In this document: positions 1 through 10,366 of the stretch, in pieces
Numbering within the stretch: position 1 is the first letter of the stretch
Layout: each line of letters starts with the position of its first letter
Assembly (NCBI RefSeq): GCF_037176765.1
Contig: NC_090024.1
Location: 245,794,571-245,858,570, forward strand
Reading direction: 5' to 3'
DNA from: Anolis sagrei
Taxonomy: Eukaryota; Chordata; Lepidosauria; Squamata; Anolidae
Length of the DNA stretch: 64,000 nucleotides
Made by a program: the position numbers and the translations under genes
The notes under the pieces: generated by a model
What the model was told of the DNA's origin: nothing
Databases searched by the model: none
What the model saw: the letters and a program-made list of their open reading frames with translations, nothing else

Positions 1-165
1 TTGTTCATTTTCATGGTCTCTTCCTTTCTGTTGAAATTGTCCACATGCTTGTGGATTTCAATGGCTTCTCTGTGTAGTCTGACATGGTGGTTGTGAGAGT
101 GGTCCAGCATTTCTGTGTTCTCAAATAATATGCTGTATCCAGGCTGGTTCATCAACTTTTCAATA
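1..165 (-). mobile_element. Penelope-like element fragment (GIY-YIG end)
   Basis: The minus strand encodes the end of a Penelope-type GIY-YIG endonuclease (peptide like REAIEIHKHVDNFNRKEE). It matches the fuller copy at 58730-59566. The element is a broken old copy cut by the window edge. Confidence 0.75.
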
Positions 166-430
166 ACTTTAAAGCACAGGTTCTTTTTATTGCAATTTCC
201 AGTATGAGAGGGGACATCCGAACTTTTACAGAACTTTTTCAATTCTACTCAAAGAACGACATTGTACATACAAACATAAAGATTCTATGTAACTACATTG
301 ATTCACAAACAACTTACAGTTATATTGGCAAACAAACAAACAAAAGAATTGCATTTTAATTCAGCATTCACACACATGTACAGGCATCCATCCTCATGCA
401 GACATCACCATGTTTCCTTTGTCATCTCCT
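166..430. other. unassigned AT-rich spacer
   Basis: AT-rich sequence with a short (AAAC)n run near 333-345. No gene, splice pattern or repeat family was recognised. Confidence 0.4.
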
Positions 431-431
431 A

Positions 432-1490
432 GAATCATAGAGTTGGAAGAGACCTCGTGGGCCATCCAATCCAACCCCATTCTGCCAAGAAGCAGGAAAT
501 TTGCATTCAAAGCACCCCTGACAGATGGCCATCCAGCCTCTGATTAAAAGCCTCCAAAGAAGGAGCCTCTAGCACACTTTGTGGCAGAGAGTTCCACTGT
601 TGAACGGCTCTCACAGTCAGGAAGTTCTTCCTCATGTTCAGATGGAATCTCCTTTCTTGTAGTTTGAAGCCATTGTTCCATTACATCCTAGTCCTAGGGA
701 GTGCTCCCTCCTCCCTGTGGCTTCCCCTCACATATTTATACATGGCTATCATATCTCCTCTCAGCCTTCTCTTCTTCAGGCTAAACATGCCCAGCTCCTT
801 AAGCTGCTCCTCATAGAGCTTGTTCTCCAGACCCTTGATCATTTGAGTCGCCCTCCTCTGGACACATTCCAGCTTGTCAATATCTCTCTTCAATTGTGGC
901 ACCTAGAATTAGACACAATATTCCAGGTTAAGTGGTCTGACCAAGGCAGAATAGAGCATGGGCAGCATGACTTCCCTGGATCTATACACTAGACTCCTAT
1001 TGACGCAGGCCAAAGTCCCATAACGCCGCCGCATCACATTGTTGGCTCATGTTTAACTTGTCCACGAGGACTCCAAGATCTTTTTCACACGTCCTGCTCT
1101 CGAGCCAGGCATTGTCCCCCATTCTGTATCTTTGCATTTCATTTTTTCTGCCTAAGTGGAGTGTCTTGCACTTGTCCCTCTTGAACTTCATTTTGTTAGT
1201 TTTGGCCCATTTGTGAAGATCGTTTTGAATCCTGCTCCTGTCCTCTGGAGTATTGGCTCTCCCTCCCAATTTGGTGTCGTCTGCAACCTTGATGATCCTG
1301 CCTTCCAACCCTTCATCTAAGTCATTAATAAAGATCCTGAACAGGACCGGGCCCAGGACGGAACCCTGCGGCACTCCGCTCGTCACTTCTTTCCAGGATG
1401 AAGAGGAAGCATTGGGGAGAATCATCCTCTCGGTTAGTCCGCTTAACCAATTACAGAGTCACCTGGAGTCGAAGAACACCTCTTAGGCCA
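432..1490 (-). mobile_element. CR1 LINE, 5'-truncated
   Basis: The minus strand encodes the CR1 reverse transcriptase C-terminal half, including GVPQGSVLGPVLF and VADDTKLGG, followed by the [17 protein letters not shown] region. The 3' end lies at about 432 with the CR1 tail sequence. The frame is interrupted, so it is a dead copy. Confidence 0.9.
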
Positions 1491-2136
1491 GACTGCTTCC
1501 TTACAAATGTGCCAATGCATAGTTCCAAAACTTCCATAATGCCAAAATGCTTCTAAAATGCCAAAACTTCTCTTTCCCTACGAACAATACCAAGGACCAA
1601 ATCTCTGTTTTCCATATAGCAGAACCTGACTTCCTGCAATGTAAAATGACTCCAAAATGCAATCCTTCCTCTTCCCTTGAGAAAGAAGCCCAAAGTGTAT
1701 AGAATCTTGCTTTCCCAAAGCAGATTGGACACTCTCCGAATACACTCTCTCTTTCCTTCCCATGGAGCAGAGCATAGCAGGTGAACAGTATATCTGTCTG
1801 TCACCATTTGAGAATTATGAGATTGAGTCTTTTATAGGAATATCCTGCTAAGGTAGTAAATAATTGTCCTGTTTGAAATTATCTTGAGTCTTTACCTCCT
1901 GAGATAGATGTTAGTCTTCTTGATTGGTGTTAGCCTTGTGTTGAAATTGTAAACATTTCTCTTTTCATTGCCACAGTTCTTCTTTCTTCTTCTTTCTTTT
2001 GGATATTCGTACCCACCCTTCTCAACCCCCCCGGGGGGGGGGGGCGGCGGGGGACGACTCAGGGCAGCTTCCAGCCGGCAACAATTCTATGCCTCCATGT
2101 GCACATGATAACATACATAGCAGAACCAATAAGTAT
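1491..2136. other. unassigned spacer with LINE 3'-UTR piece and poly-G
   Basis: No gene seen. About 1998-2080 resembles the antisense 3' end of an L2-like LINE (TACCCACCCTTCTCAACC, then CTCAGGGCAGC), broken by a C/G homopolymer run at about 2026-2060. Confidence 0.4.
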
Positions 2137-2945
2137 ACGGTCTTGACAGATTAGAGAAATGATGGGCCAAAACTAACAAAATGAAGTTCAACAGGGACAA
2201 ATGCAAGATACTCCACTTTGGCAGGAAGAACAAAATGCAAAGATACAAAATGGGGGATGATGCCTGGCTCAAGAGCAGTACGTGTGAAAAAGATCTTGGA
2301 GTCCTCGTGGACAACAAGTTAAACATGAGCCAACAATGTGATGTGGCGGCAAAAAAAGCCTCGTGTCTAGATCTAGGGAAGTCATACTCCCCATGCTGTA
2401 TTCCGCTTTGGTTAGATCACACCTGGAATACTGTGTCCAATTCTGGGCACCACAATTCAAGAGAGATATTGACAACCTGGAATGTGTCCAGAGGAGGGCG
2501 ACAAAAATGATAAAAGGTCTGGAGAACAAGCCCTATGAGGAGAGGCTTAAGGAGCTGGGCAAGTTTAGCCTGAAGAATAGAAGGCTGAGAGGAGATGTGA
2601 TAGCCATGTATAAATATGTGAGAGGAAGCCACAGGGAGGAGGAGGGAGCAAGCTTGTTTTCTGCTTCCTTGGAGACTAAGACACGGAACAATGGCTTCAA
2701 ACTACAAGAGAGGAGATTCCATCTGAACACAAGGAAGAACTTCCTGACTGTGATTGCCGTTCAGCAGTGGAACTCTCTGGCCCGGAGTGTGGTGGAGGCT
2801 CCTTCTTTGGAAGCTTTTAAACAGAGGCTGGATGGCCATCTGTCAGGGGTGATTTGAATGCAATATTCCTGCTTCTTGGCAGAATGGAGTTGGACTGGAT
2901 GGCCCATGAGGTCTCTTCCAACTCTTTGATTCTATGATTCTATGA
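2137..2945 (+). mobile_element. CR1 LINE, 5'-truncated
   Basis: Plus-strand CR1 from the TNKMKFNRDKCKILHFGRK region through the 3' UTR to ATTCTATGATTCTATGA at the end. An 164-residue open segment covers the C-terminus. One internal frame break separates it from the upstream part. Confidence 0.9.
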
Positions 2946-3019
2946 TATATAGTTAAAAACATTAAGTCAATACAATTAAAAACTACTAAAATGTACCAGT
3001 ATGGTGGCCATGATCTAGC

Positions 3020-3230
3020 CGAATTCTGTAGATGGAGACTCCATCAAGCTTGTCCATAGTCCATTACCATAGCAATTGTCATCATTGTCATTGTCATAGT
3101 CCGCATAGTTACCCAAAGACCTGGTCCCACAACCACATTTTTAACTTCTTTCTAAAGGAGAGGAGGGATGAAGATAACCTATTTCCCCAAGGAGCGAATT
3201 CCACAGGCAGGGAATTATCACAGTTTACCA
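3020..3230 (-). mobile_element. L2-like LINE 3' fragment
   Basis: The minus strand reads RKKLKMWLWDQVFG, the characteristic C-terminus of the L2 reverse transcriptase, as in the longer copies at 45471-46255 and 46573-47292. It is short and diverged. Confidence 0.7.
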
Positions 3231-3231
3231 T

Positions 3232-3349
3232 TTCTGTATTGTCAAAGGCTCTCATGGCTGGAATCACTGGGTTGTTGTAAGTATTCGGGCTGTATGGCCA
3301 TGTTCTTGAAGCATTCTCTCCTGACATTTCGCCTGCATCTGTGGCAAGC

Positions 3350-3351
<2 letters not shown>
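3232..3351 (-). mobile_element. Penelope-like terminal fragment
   Basis: Contains the recurrent Penelope terminus (GGAATCACTGGGTTGTTGTA, then the hammerhead-like block in minus orientation). It stops abruptly at the trinucleotide repeat at 3352. Confidence 0.7.
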
Positions 3352-3389
<38 letters not shown>

Positions 3390-3540
3390 CCTTTATTTAT
3401 ACCCCGCTACCATCTCCCGAGGGACTCGGTGCGGCTTACAAGAGGCCGAGCCCAAATACATCAATAAAAAGCAGCAACAACAATACAGACAATAATAAAC
3501 TCATAAATGAAGCAATAAACAGTAACAAGCATCCTCAGAG
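3352..3540 (-). mobile_element. (AAT)n and LINE 3' UTR
   Basis: A run of ATA/AAT triplets (3352-3390) is followed by the antisense L2-type 3' UTR (TTTATTTATACCCCGCTACC, ACTCGGTGCGGCTTAC). The triplet run is the element's tail. Confidence 0.6.
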
Positions 3541-4184
3541 GTTGTGAGGTCCATTTCTGTTTAACATTTCCGTTTTCATTAGCAGCTTTTAATTACAGTC
3601 CAAAACCACACCAAAGTTCTTATAAGCAAACAATTTATTGAAGGATAAAAATAGCTTCAGCAAAAAGGGTAAAAGAAGTTCAAAAGTGTAACAGAATATT
3701 GTCCAAAAGTTAAGCAAAGTAATCCATAAGGCAAGCATCAAAACTCAGGAGGCAGGAATGTCCCAAAAGTCAAAGGCAAAATTCACAGGAACTAGAGTCT
3801 GTAAGTCCAGAATAATCCAAAGATTCGAAGTCCCACAATGATTCATGAACAAACTTGAGCAATTAAAACCAAGGCAGGAAACAGCAGAAAACAAACAGGA
3901 AACTCAGCACGAACATGAAGTCATGAATACAAGACAAGGATGCTCTTCCATTCTAGACATTGGCCTCACTAAAAGTTAGATTCAAAGGCCCTATATTTAT
4001 TCAAAAAGTCATGGCAAAAGCATTCTGTTTCCCTTGGGAAACCTCTCCCTGACCCCTCTTTTCTCTTAATCTTTCGGACCTTCTTCTACTCCCTTCCAGG
4101 TGGTGATGTTGATTGCCTAGTCCCAAATTGGGTTCAGCACCACAGAGAACTCTCACAGGATGCAGCCAAGCTGGAAGGAGTGTG
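3541..4184. other. unassigned intergenic sequence
   Basis: No gene or clear repeat family was recognised. Composition is A-rich on the plus strand with CAATTTATTG-type motifs. It could be an old, unidentified interspersed repeat. Confidence 0.35.
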
Positions 4185-5439
4185 TTGTTGTGTCTACCTT
4201 CAAAACACCTGTAGGCTTTTGGCAACCCCATACATTTCCTAAAGTTTTCTTGGTTTTCTGTGGTGGTTTGGCCCACTCTTTCTTCTGAAATAGAGCCTGC
4301 AGCACCCGGGGTTCTTGGTTGTCCTTCTAGTTTTGGAGAAGGGGCTTCATTTTGGATTGCACTCCCAGAGTCCCACAGCTATCCAGGAGCACTCCTTTCC
4401 ACCATGCTTTGAAGTTCTAGCCAACAACAATTGGGAAAGTGACTGAGGCCAGTTCTTGAGGGTGTTTATGTGACTACACATTGCCTGTTGACCTATGGGG
4501 ACCCCATCAATTTCACAGACTTTTCTCAGACAACAAACCCTCAGGGTGTTATTCCCACTTGGTTCCATCCCCTAAAATAGAGCCTCCAGATTCCTTGGTA
4601 GCTCTTCTAGGTTTAAGGAAAGTTCTTTTGGGACTGACACTCTCAGCATAGCTGGCTAGGGGATACTGGGAGTGACCATCCGAAAAGGTCTCTTTCCCTA
4701 TGCTCTAGACATTCTAACTTGTAGCATTTGGGGAAGAGGGACCAAAGTGTGATCTTGTGTGTCTGTGTCTTTGGGTTGGCTGTTGACTCATGGCAATCCC
4801 ATGAATTTTATGGGACTTTCTTAGGCCAAGAATCACAGAGGCGATTTCCCCGGTTCTTTCCTTTGAAAGAGAGCCTATAGCACCTTGGATTCCTTGGTGG
4901 CCTCCCATCCAGGTATGTTGACCCTGTTTAGCTTCCAAGATCAAATGGAATCTGGTGCCCTTAGGACAGGGCCTCCTGGAAAATCCAGTGTGGCTTCACC
5001 ACACAGCAACAATCCACACAAATCACCTCAATGAAAGACAGGGGAAAAAAATCAGAGCAAAGAGAGGGACTGCTGGGGGATTCAGTATAATGATCAATCA
5101 TCTTCTCAGCAGAATGTTTTGCTGACCATTATACTTATGGATTGAATCCTCCAGCAATCTCTCTCTTGCTCTATTTTTCTCTCTATTTCATTGAGGTGAT
5201 TTGTGTCAACTGTGCAAAAACATGGCTTTGACACAAATGTGTGTATTCCTGCCACTAGAGTGCAGCAAGCAACACGAGCTGAAAGTTTTAAGCATCTGTA
5301 CATGTATGCCGTTATGTTTAAAGCATAGTCCATTTTTGAAATGAAAAATGAGTGGACATTGAAAAGACCTATTACTAGTGTCCTTATGAAATGTAATGGT
5401 AGTATGATTCAGATAAGCTTCTAATTTGAAAAGTACAAT
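4185..5439. repeat. 3' flank of duplicated unit A, with SINE-like relics
   Basis: This stretch aligns with 17190-17732 and 18932-19800 downstream of unit B, so it belongs to the duplicated block. It contains at least two degraded SINE-like pieces (CCCATACATTTCCTAAAG; CCCATCAATTTCACAGAC). The paralogue at 17732 carries a hAT insertion that is absent here at about 4713, so this copy preserves the empty site. Confidence 0.6.
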
Positions 5440-5830
5440 CATGGAATCCTAGAGTTGGGAAGGACTCTGGGGGCATCCTGCCAACTCCTTTTGGCCAATC
5501 CAAGCCTTCCCAACAGATGACCATCCAGCCTCTGCTTAAAAACCTCCAGAGACTACATTGGACTCCCAGACAGCACCCAATTCCTCTACCAAATAGCAAT
5601 GATCATCAGGAAGTTCTTCCCAATTTTCAGATGGAATCTCTTTTTCCTGCAATTTGAATCTGTGGTTCCTTTGTGTCCCAGTCTCTGGAGAAGCAGAAAA
5701 CAAGCTGGCCCCTTTATCCTCAATATGACATCCTTTCAGACATTTCATCATGGTTCTCATGTTCACCATGGACACAAATTATTCCAGCTGAGGTCTAACC
5801 AAAGCAGAAGAGAGTGAGACTAGGACTGGC
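5440..5830 (-). mobile_element. CR1 LINE 3' fragment, old
   Basis: A diverged minus-strand CR1 C-terminus and 3' UTR ([16 protein letters not shown]), clearly older than the copy at 19968-21128. Confidence 0.75.
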
Positions 5831-5841
5831 CTCGATCTAGA

Positions 5842-5916
5842 CCAGTGGTTCTCAAAGTGTGCTCCACGGAACCCTTGGGGCTCCATGAATTATGCTGAAG
5901 GGCTTCGTACTTTTCA
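5842..5916 (+). mobile_element. hAT-like MITE end
   Basis: Begins CAGTGGTTCTCAAAGTGTG, a typical hAT-family terminus. It is cut after about 75 bp by the next CR1. Confidence 0.5.
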
Positions 5917-5917
5917 T

Positions 5918-6095
5918 AGTATCATAGAATCAAAGAGTTGGAAGAGACCTCATGGGCCATCCAGTCCAACCCACTGCCAAGAAGCAGGAATATTGCATTC
6001 AAATCACCCCTGACAGATGGCCATCCAGCCTCTGTTTAAAAGCTTCCAAAGAAGGAGCCTCCACCACACTCCGGGGCAGAGAGTCCCGCTTTTCT
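5918..6095 (-). mobile_element. CR1 3'-end fragment
   Basis: Minus-strand CR1 3' UTR and last codons only (ATCATAGAATCAAAGAGTTG at the 3' end). Confidence 0.85.
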
Positions 6096-6284
6096 CCTCC
6101 TCCCCTCCAAGCTTTCCTTCCTCTTTCCTGCTTTAATCCCTAGCTCCTCCCTTATCACCAAAAGCCTTTCCCCCTTGCTGCCCATATCCTTTCCCCCCAC
6201 CTTCCTTGCTTCCAAAACCCTATTTTACTTCCTCTGCTCAGGGGGTGCTTTGATTGTAAATTTCCTGCTGAAAAACTTTGAGAC

Positions 6285-6470
6285 ACTAAACTCTTATTGA
6301 TGCAGCCTAGAATCACATTGGACTGTTTCGCTGCTGTATTGCCCTGTTGGCTCATGTGCAGCTTGTGGTCTACTAAGACACCAAGATCTATTTCCCATGG
6401 ACTGTTTTGAATCCAGGTCTCACCCATCCTGGACCTGTACATGGTTAACTGAATCACATCATTTCTTAGG
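6285..6470 (-). mobile_element. CR1 fragment, old
   Basis: Degraded antisense CR1 (region encoding ...LGVLVDHKLHMSQQ). It aligns with the similar relic at about 19880-19944 downstream of unit B. Confidence 0.6.
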
Positions 6471-6471
6471 T

Positions 6472-6846
6472 AAAGGTTTTCCCCTGACATTAAGTCCAGT
6501 TGTGTTTGACTCTGGCAGGTGTTGCACATTTCTAAGCCGAAGAGCCGGCATTGTCCATAGACACCTCCAAGGTCATGTGGCCAGCATAACTGCATGTAGT
6601 GCCATTACCTTCCCGCCAGAGTGGTACCTATTGATCTACTCACATTTGTATGTTTTTGAACTGTGCTAGGTTGGCAAAAGCTGACCTATTGATCTACTCA
6701 CATTTGCATGTTTTTGAACTGTGCTAGATTGGCAGAAGCTGGGGCTAACAGCAGAAGCTCATGCTCCTCCCTGGATTTGAACCTGCAACTTTTGGTCAGC
6801 AAGTTCAGCAGGTCAGCGGTTTAACCCACTGAGCCACTGAGGGCTC
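6472..6846 (-). mobile_element. tRNA-derived SINE
   Basis: The minus strand starts with a tRNA-like head at about 6846 (A-box region GTGGCTCAGTGGGTTAAAC, B-box GCAGGTTCAAATCC), followed by a unique body. The body carries a tandem duplication of a unit of about 58 bp at 6627-6743. A shortened homologous head lies at about 21150-21200. Confidence 0.7.
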
Positions 6847-7149
6847 CTCTTTTCTTACCTTGAGACTATTTCTGGTGTTTCTTTGGAGTTGAGCTCCATC
6901 AGCTGAAGAGTAACCAGGAAACCATCTTAGCTCGAGGTAAGCCTTGTCTCCAAGAGTGCATTACAAAGCTGAATGTCTCTTGTTGTTTAAAGCCTGGGAA
7001 CTTGTTTATAAGGTGGAAAGTGTGTAGTTAAGACTTTGTGACTGTTCTGGTGTCTAGAGAATTGCTACCTCTGCTGGCCGTGTGCTTGAGGCCATGTGCA
7101 GTTTTGGCTCTGTGCTTGAGAGCCGGACCTTCTGCTGCGTGCTCAAGTG
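6847..7149 (+). repeat. duplicated flank sequence
   Basis: No gene. Aligns with about 21190-21380 plus 23013-23130 beside unit B. The B copy is split after GAGAATTG by a 1.6-kb set of later insertions. Confidence 0.6.
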
Positions 7150-7935
7150 ACAGAGCTGAGCTTGCCATTTTTACTGAAGTGTCCTCTGCCCTTGCGCTAT
7201 GCTACTCTGCTGCTGACTATGCATGCCCAGTATGGAACACATCTCACCACGCTAAAAGAGTAGATGTGGCTCTTAATGAGACATGCCGCATTATCACAGG
7301 GTGTCTGTGCCCTACACCACTGGAGAAATTACATTGTTTAGCCGGTATTGCACCATCTGACATCCGCCAGGAAGTAGCAGCCAATAGTGAAAGAACCAAG
7401 TCAGTGACATCTCCAGCTCATCCCCTGTTTGGGTATCAGCCAGCACGGCAACGACTTAAATCTAGAAATAGTTTTCTAAGATCTACAGAGACACTCGCTG
7501 GAAAACCCCAGCAAGCGAGAGTCCAAAAGTGGCAGGCTCAAACCCAGAACCTCAATCAATGACTGATAGCCAATGAGAGACTCCCCCCTGGGCACACAGA
7601 GGACTGGGCGACTTGGAAGGTGCTGAACAGATTGCGCTCTGGCACCACAATTTGCAGAGCCAACCTTAAGAAATGGAGCCACAAAGTGGAATCCATGACA
7701 TGTGAGTGTGGAGAAGAGCAAACTACTGACCACCTGCTGCAATGCAACCTGAGCCCTGCCACGTGCACAATGGAGGACCTCCTTACGGCAACACCCGAGG
7801 CACTCCAAGTGGCCAGAGACTGGTCAAAGGACTACCAAGCTTGCAAATCTTGTGGTTTTTGTCTGGTTTGTTTGTTTTGTTCTGTTAGAAATGTAATACA
7901 ATTGTCTGGTTTCCCCTGACACGATAAATAAATAA
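7150..7935 (+). mobile_element. Jockey/I-group-like LINE, 3' part
   Basis: Encodes the C-terminal part of a non-LTR reverse transcriptase (ALCYSAADYACPVWNTSHHA, VAANSERTK, then CECGEEQTTDHLLQC, a Cys/His motif). It ends with ACACGATAAATAAATAAAG. One in-frame stop interrupts it. The same insertion is present at 23200-24065, so it predates the A/B duplication. Clade not settled; Vingi is one possibility. Confidence 0.75.
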
Positions 7936-8124
7936 AGACTTTCGGCGACTCAAGACATTGTGGGTGCATTCATAATTCATACCCCTTCTTTTGAGAAATC
8001 CTTTGCATTTCCTCTTTTAAAAATAAGCCTGCAAAAAAAGATGGCGGGCTCCTTAAACGATTGAGACACAATGCAAGAGAAGATAACTGGAGAGGGAAAA
8101 GGAAAGGACCTCCATGAATTCATG

Positions 8125-8268
8125 TAAAGAGATGCTTTTATTGAGAAGAGGGGCTTAGAGATGTCAGGGGAGCAATGTCTGCCAAAGTCCTTCATCCACG
8201 TTGATGTTTTGCCTTGGCTTCTGGAGCAATGCCACTCATTGGAAAGGATCAGTGGTTCTGAATCTTTG
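8125..8268 (-). other. unit A 3' untranslated exon
   Basis: Minus-strand exon inferred from a polypyrimidine-AG acceptor (CCTAGCAG at 8276-8269) and an AATAAA signal at 8142-8137. It matches the unit B counterpart at 24398-24255 closely. No coding potential follows because the stop lies in the previous exon. The polyadenylation end is approximate. Confidence 0.6.
8137..8142 (-). terminator. poly(A) signal AATAAA, unit A
   Basis: AATAAA on the minus strand near the end of the 3' untranslated exon. It is conserved in unit B (24274-24269) and unit D (49427-49422). Confidence 0.6.
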
Positions 8269-8319
8269 CTGCTAGGAAAAAAAGAGAGAGAGAGATGAAC
8301 CAGCTCTGATCCAAAATGG

Positions 8320-8665
8320 GGTATTGACTATCCCTCTCAATTTGGTGTCATCTGTGTTGTCAAACACAGCACCCCCCCCCACCAAAAAAATTATAGTTTT
8401 CCTAGGCCAACAAGCCAAAATGAAATACAGTGTCACCTTTTCATCTCCCAAGCCCCACCACGGACCACCAGCAGCACATCCTCCCCAAGAAGTCAATAAT
8501 TCTAATGTAATTGTGCTCTAAATTTCGACTTCAGTCTGCACATTTGATCAACATGCCTTCTATTATGGCATCCCAATAATTCAAGAGGTTGAATAGCCCA
8601 GAAAGACCAAAGACATAACTCTATGGTACCGCACTGGTCACTTCTTTCCATGATGGAAAAAGAGG
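8320..8665 (-). mobile_element. CR1 fragment, old, split by Penelope insertions
   Basis: Antisense CR1 RT pieces (CTCAATTTGGTGTCATCTG; CACTGGTCACTTCTTTCC). A related piece resumes near 10005-10070, after the Penelope-derived block. Confidence 0.55.
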
Positions 8666-8684
8666 AGCCATTGAAGCACCGTAT

Positions 8685-8925
8685 TGTTGAAGGCTTTCAT
8701 GGCCAGAATCACTGGGCATTCTCTCCTGACGTTTTGCCTGCATCTATGGCAGGCATCCTCAGAGGTTGTGAAGTCTGCCTGTATCTATGGCAGGCATCCT
8801 CGAGGTCTCACAACCTCTGAGGATGCCTCCCATAGATGCAGGCAAAACATCAGGAGAGAATACTTCTAGAACATGGCTATGTGGCCTGAAAAACCTACAA
8901 CAACCCATTGGAGCACCCTTTGGAT
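8685..8925. mobile_element. Penelope-like fold-back ends
   Basis: A minus-oriented terminus (8685-8800) meets a plus-oriented one (8805-8925), forming an imperfect palindrome. Both carry hammerhead-like blocks with an altered GAAAC core. Confidence 0.7.
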
Positions 8926-8949
8926 TTAGCTGGTCAGTCTATTCCTAAT

Positions 8950-9930
8950 CTGGCAAAGGCTTTCAGGGTCAGAATCACTGGGTTGTTGTAAGTTTTTTCG
9001 GGGGCTATATGGCCATGTTCTAGAGGCATTCTCTCCTGACGTTTTGCCTGCATCTATGGCAAGCATGCTCCGAGGTAGTGAGGTCTGTTGGAACTAGGAA
9101 AAAGGGTTTATATATCTATGGAGTGACCAGGGTGGGACAAAGGACTCTTGTCTGTTGGAGCTAGGTGTGAATGTTTCCACTGACCAACTTGATTCGTATT
9201 TGATGGCCTGGCAGTGCCTGGGGAAATTTTTGTTGAGAGGTGATTAGATGTCCTTGATTGTTTCCTCTCTGTTGTTTTGCTGTTGTAATTTTAGAGTTTT
9301 TTAAAATACTGGTAGCCAGATTTTGTTCATTTTCATGGTTTCCTCCTTTCTGTTGGAATTGTCCTCATGCTTATGGATTTCAATGGCTTCCCTGTGTAAC
9401 TTCTCAACTAGAGAAGTCAGCCATAGCAGAGCACCTGATGAGTCAACCTGGACACCTCCTTTTATTGGAGAACACAGAAAAGCTGGACCACTCTCATGAC
9501 CACCATGTCAGGCTACACAGAGAAGCCATTGAAATCCACAAGAAGCATGTGGACAATTTCAACAGAAAGGAGGAAACCATGAAAATGAACAAAATCTGGC
9601 TACCAGTATTAAAAAACTCTAAAACTACAACAGCAAAACAACAGAGAGGAAACAATCAAGGAATATCTAATCACCTCTCAACAAAAATTGCCCCAGGCAC
9701 TGCCAGGCCATCAAATGCTAATCAAGGTGGTCAGTGGAAACATTCACACCTAGCTCCAGCAGACAAGAGTTCTTTGTCCCACCCTGGACATTCCACAGAT
9801 ATATAAACCCTTTTCCTAGTTCCAACAGACCTCACTACCTCTGAGGATGCTTGCCATAGATGCAGGCGAAACGTCAGGAGAGAATGCCTCTAGAACATGG
9901 CCACATAGCCTGAAGAAACCTACAACAACC
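8950..9930. mobile_element. Penelope-like element, inverted pair
   Basis: 8950-9400 is in minus orientation and 9401-9930 in plus orientation, so the two halves point away from a shared junction. The plus half encodes a GIY-YIG endonuclease C-terminus (EKSAIAEHLMSQPGH, REAIEIHKKHVDNFNRKEE). It is followed by the untranslated terminus with an intact hammerhead-like core at 9838-9878. A broken copy. Confidence 0.8.
9838..9878 (+). ncRNA. hammerhead-ribozyme-like motif
   Basis: Order of parts: CCT, CTGAGGA (CUGANGA core), a GCTTGC/GCAGGC stem with loop CATAGAT, GAAAC, GTC, AGG. CCT and AGG can pair as stem I. It departs from a textbook hammerhead in having one unpaired U after CUGAGGA and a two-pair helix III without a loop, so a dimeric form would be needed. 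Penelope-like elements are known to carry hammerheads. Confidence 0.5.
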
Positions 9931-10226
9931 CAGTATTCCCAATCTACCTAAAGGTTTAGTAACCTCTTTGTGGGAACTGAGTCCTTCTTTTATGCCTTAA
10001 GATAACCCAACTAGTCACTTCTCTCCAGGATGAAGAGGAAGAGCCATTGGGAAGCATCATTTTGGTTTGGCAGGATAATCAATTGCAAATTGATGAAAAC
10101 GAAACCACCCCATTCTTCCTTTCTTTCAAAAATCAGAAAATGAAATAGCTATTAGATCTTTGAAGATCAGGGGTATAGACATGAATGCACAAAGACTCAC
10201 ACATCAGTGGAAGTGTCCTTCTTACC

Positions 10227-10366
10227 TTAATAAGGATTCACGCATCGCACATGGCAGCCATAACTGCAGCACTTGCCCTTATCCGGGCATTCCCAGTCGC
10301 TGCCGCAGGAGACAAGGCAGATGGTCATCCACCCTGGTTGAGATTTAGGGCAGGTGCCTGGTTTCT
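10227..10366 (-). CDS. WAP domain exon, unit A
   Basis: The exon spans 10366-10226. The frame begins [17 protein letters not shown] and contains eight cysteines in WAP order, including the adjacent Cys-Cys of KGKCCSYGC. It ends CVNPY then TAA, with one exon base left before the donor GTAAGA. Lysine, the usual last residue in the C and D copies, is replaced by tyrosine here. Confidence 0.85.
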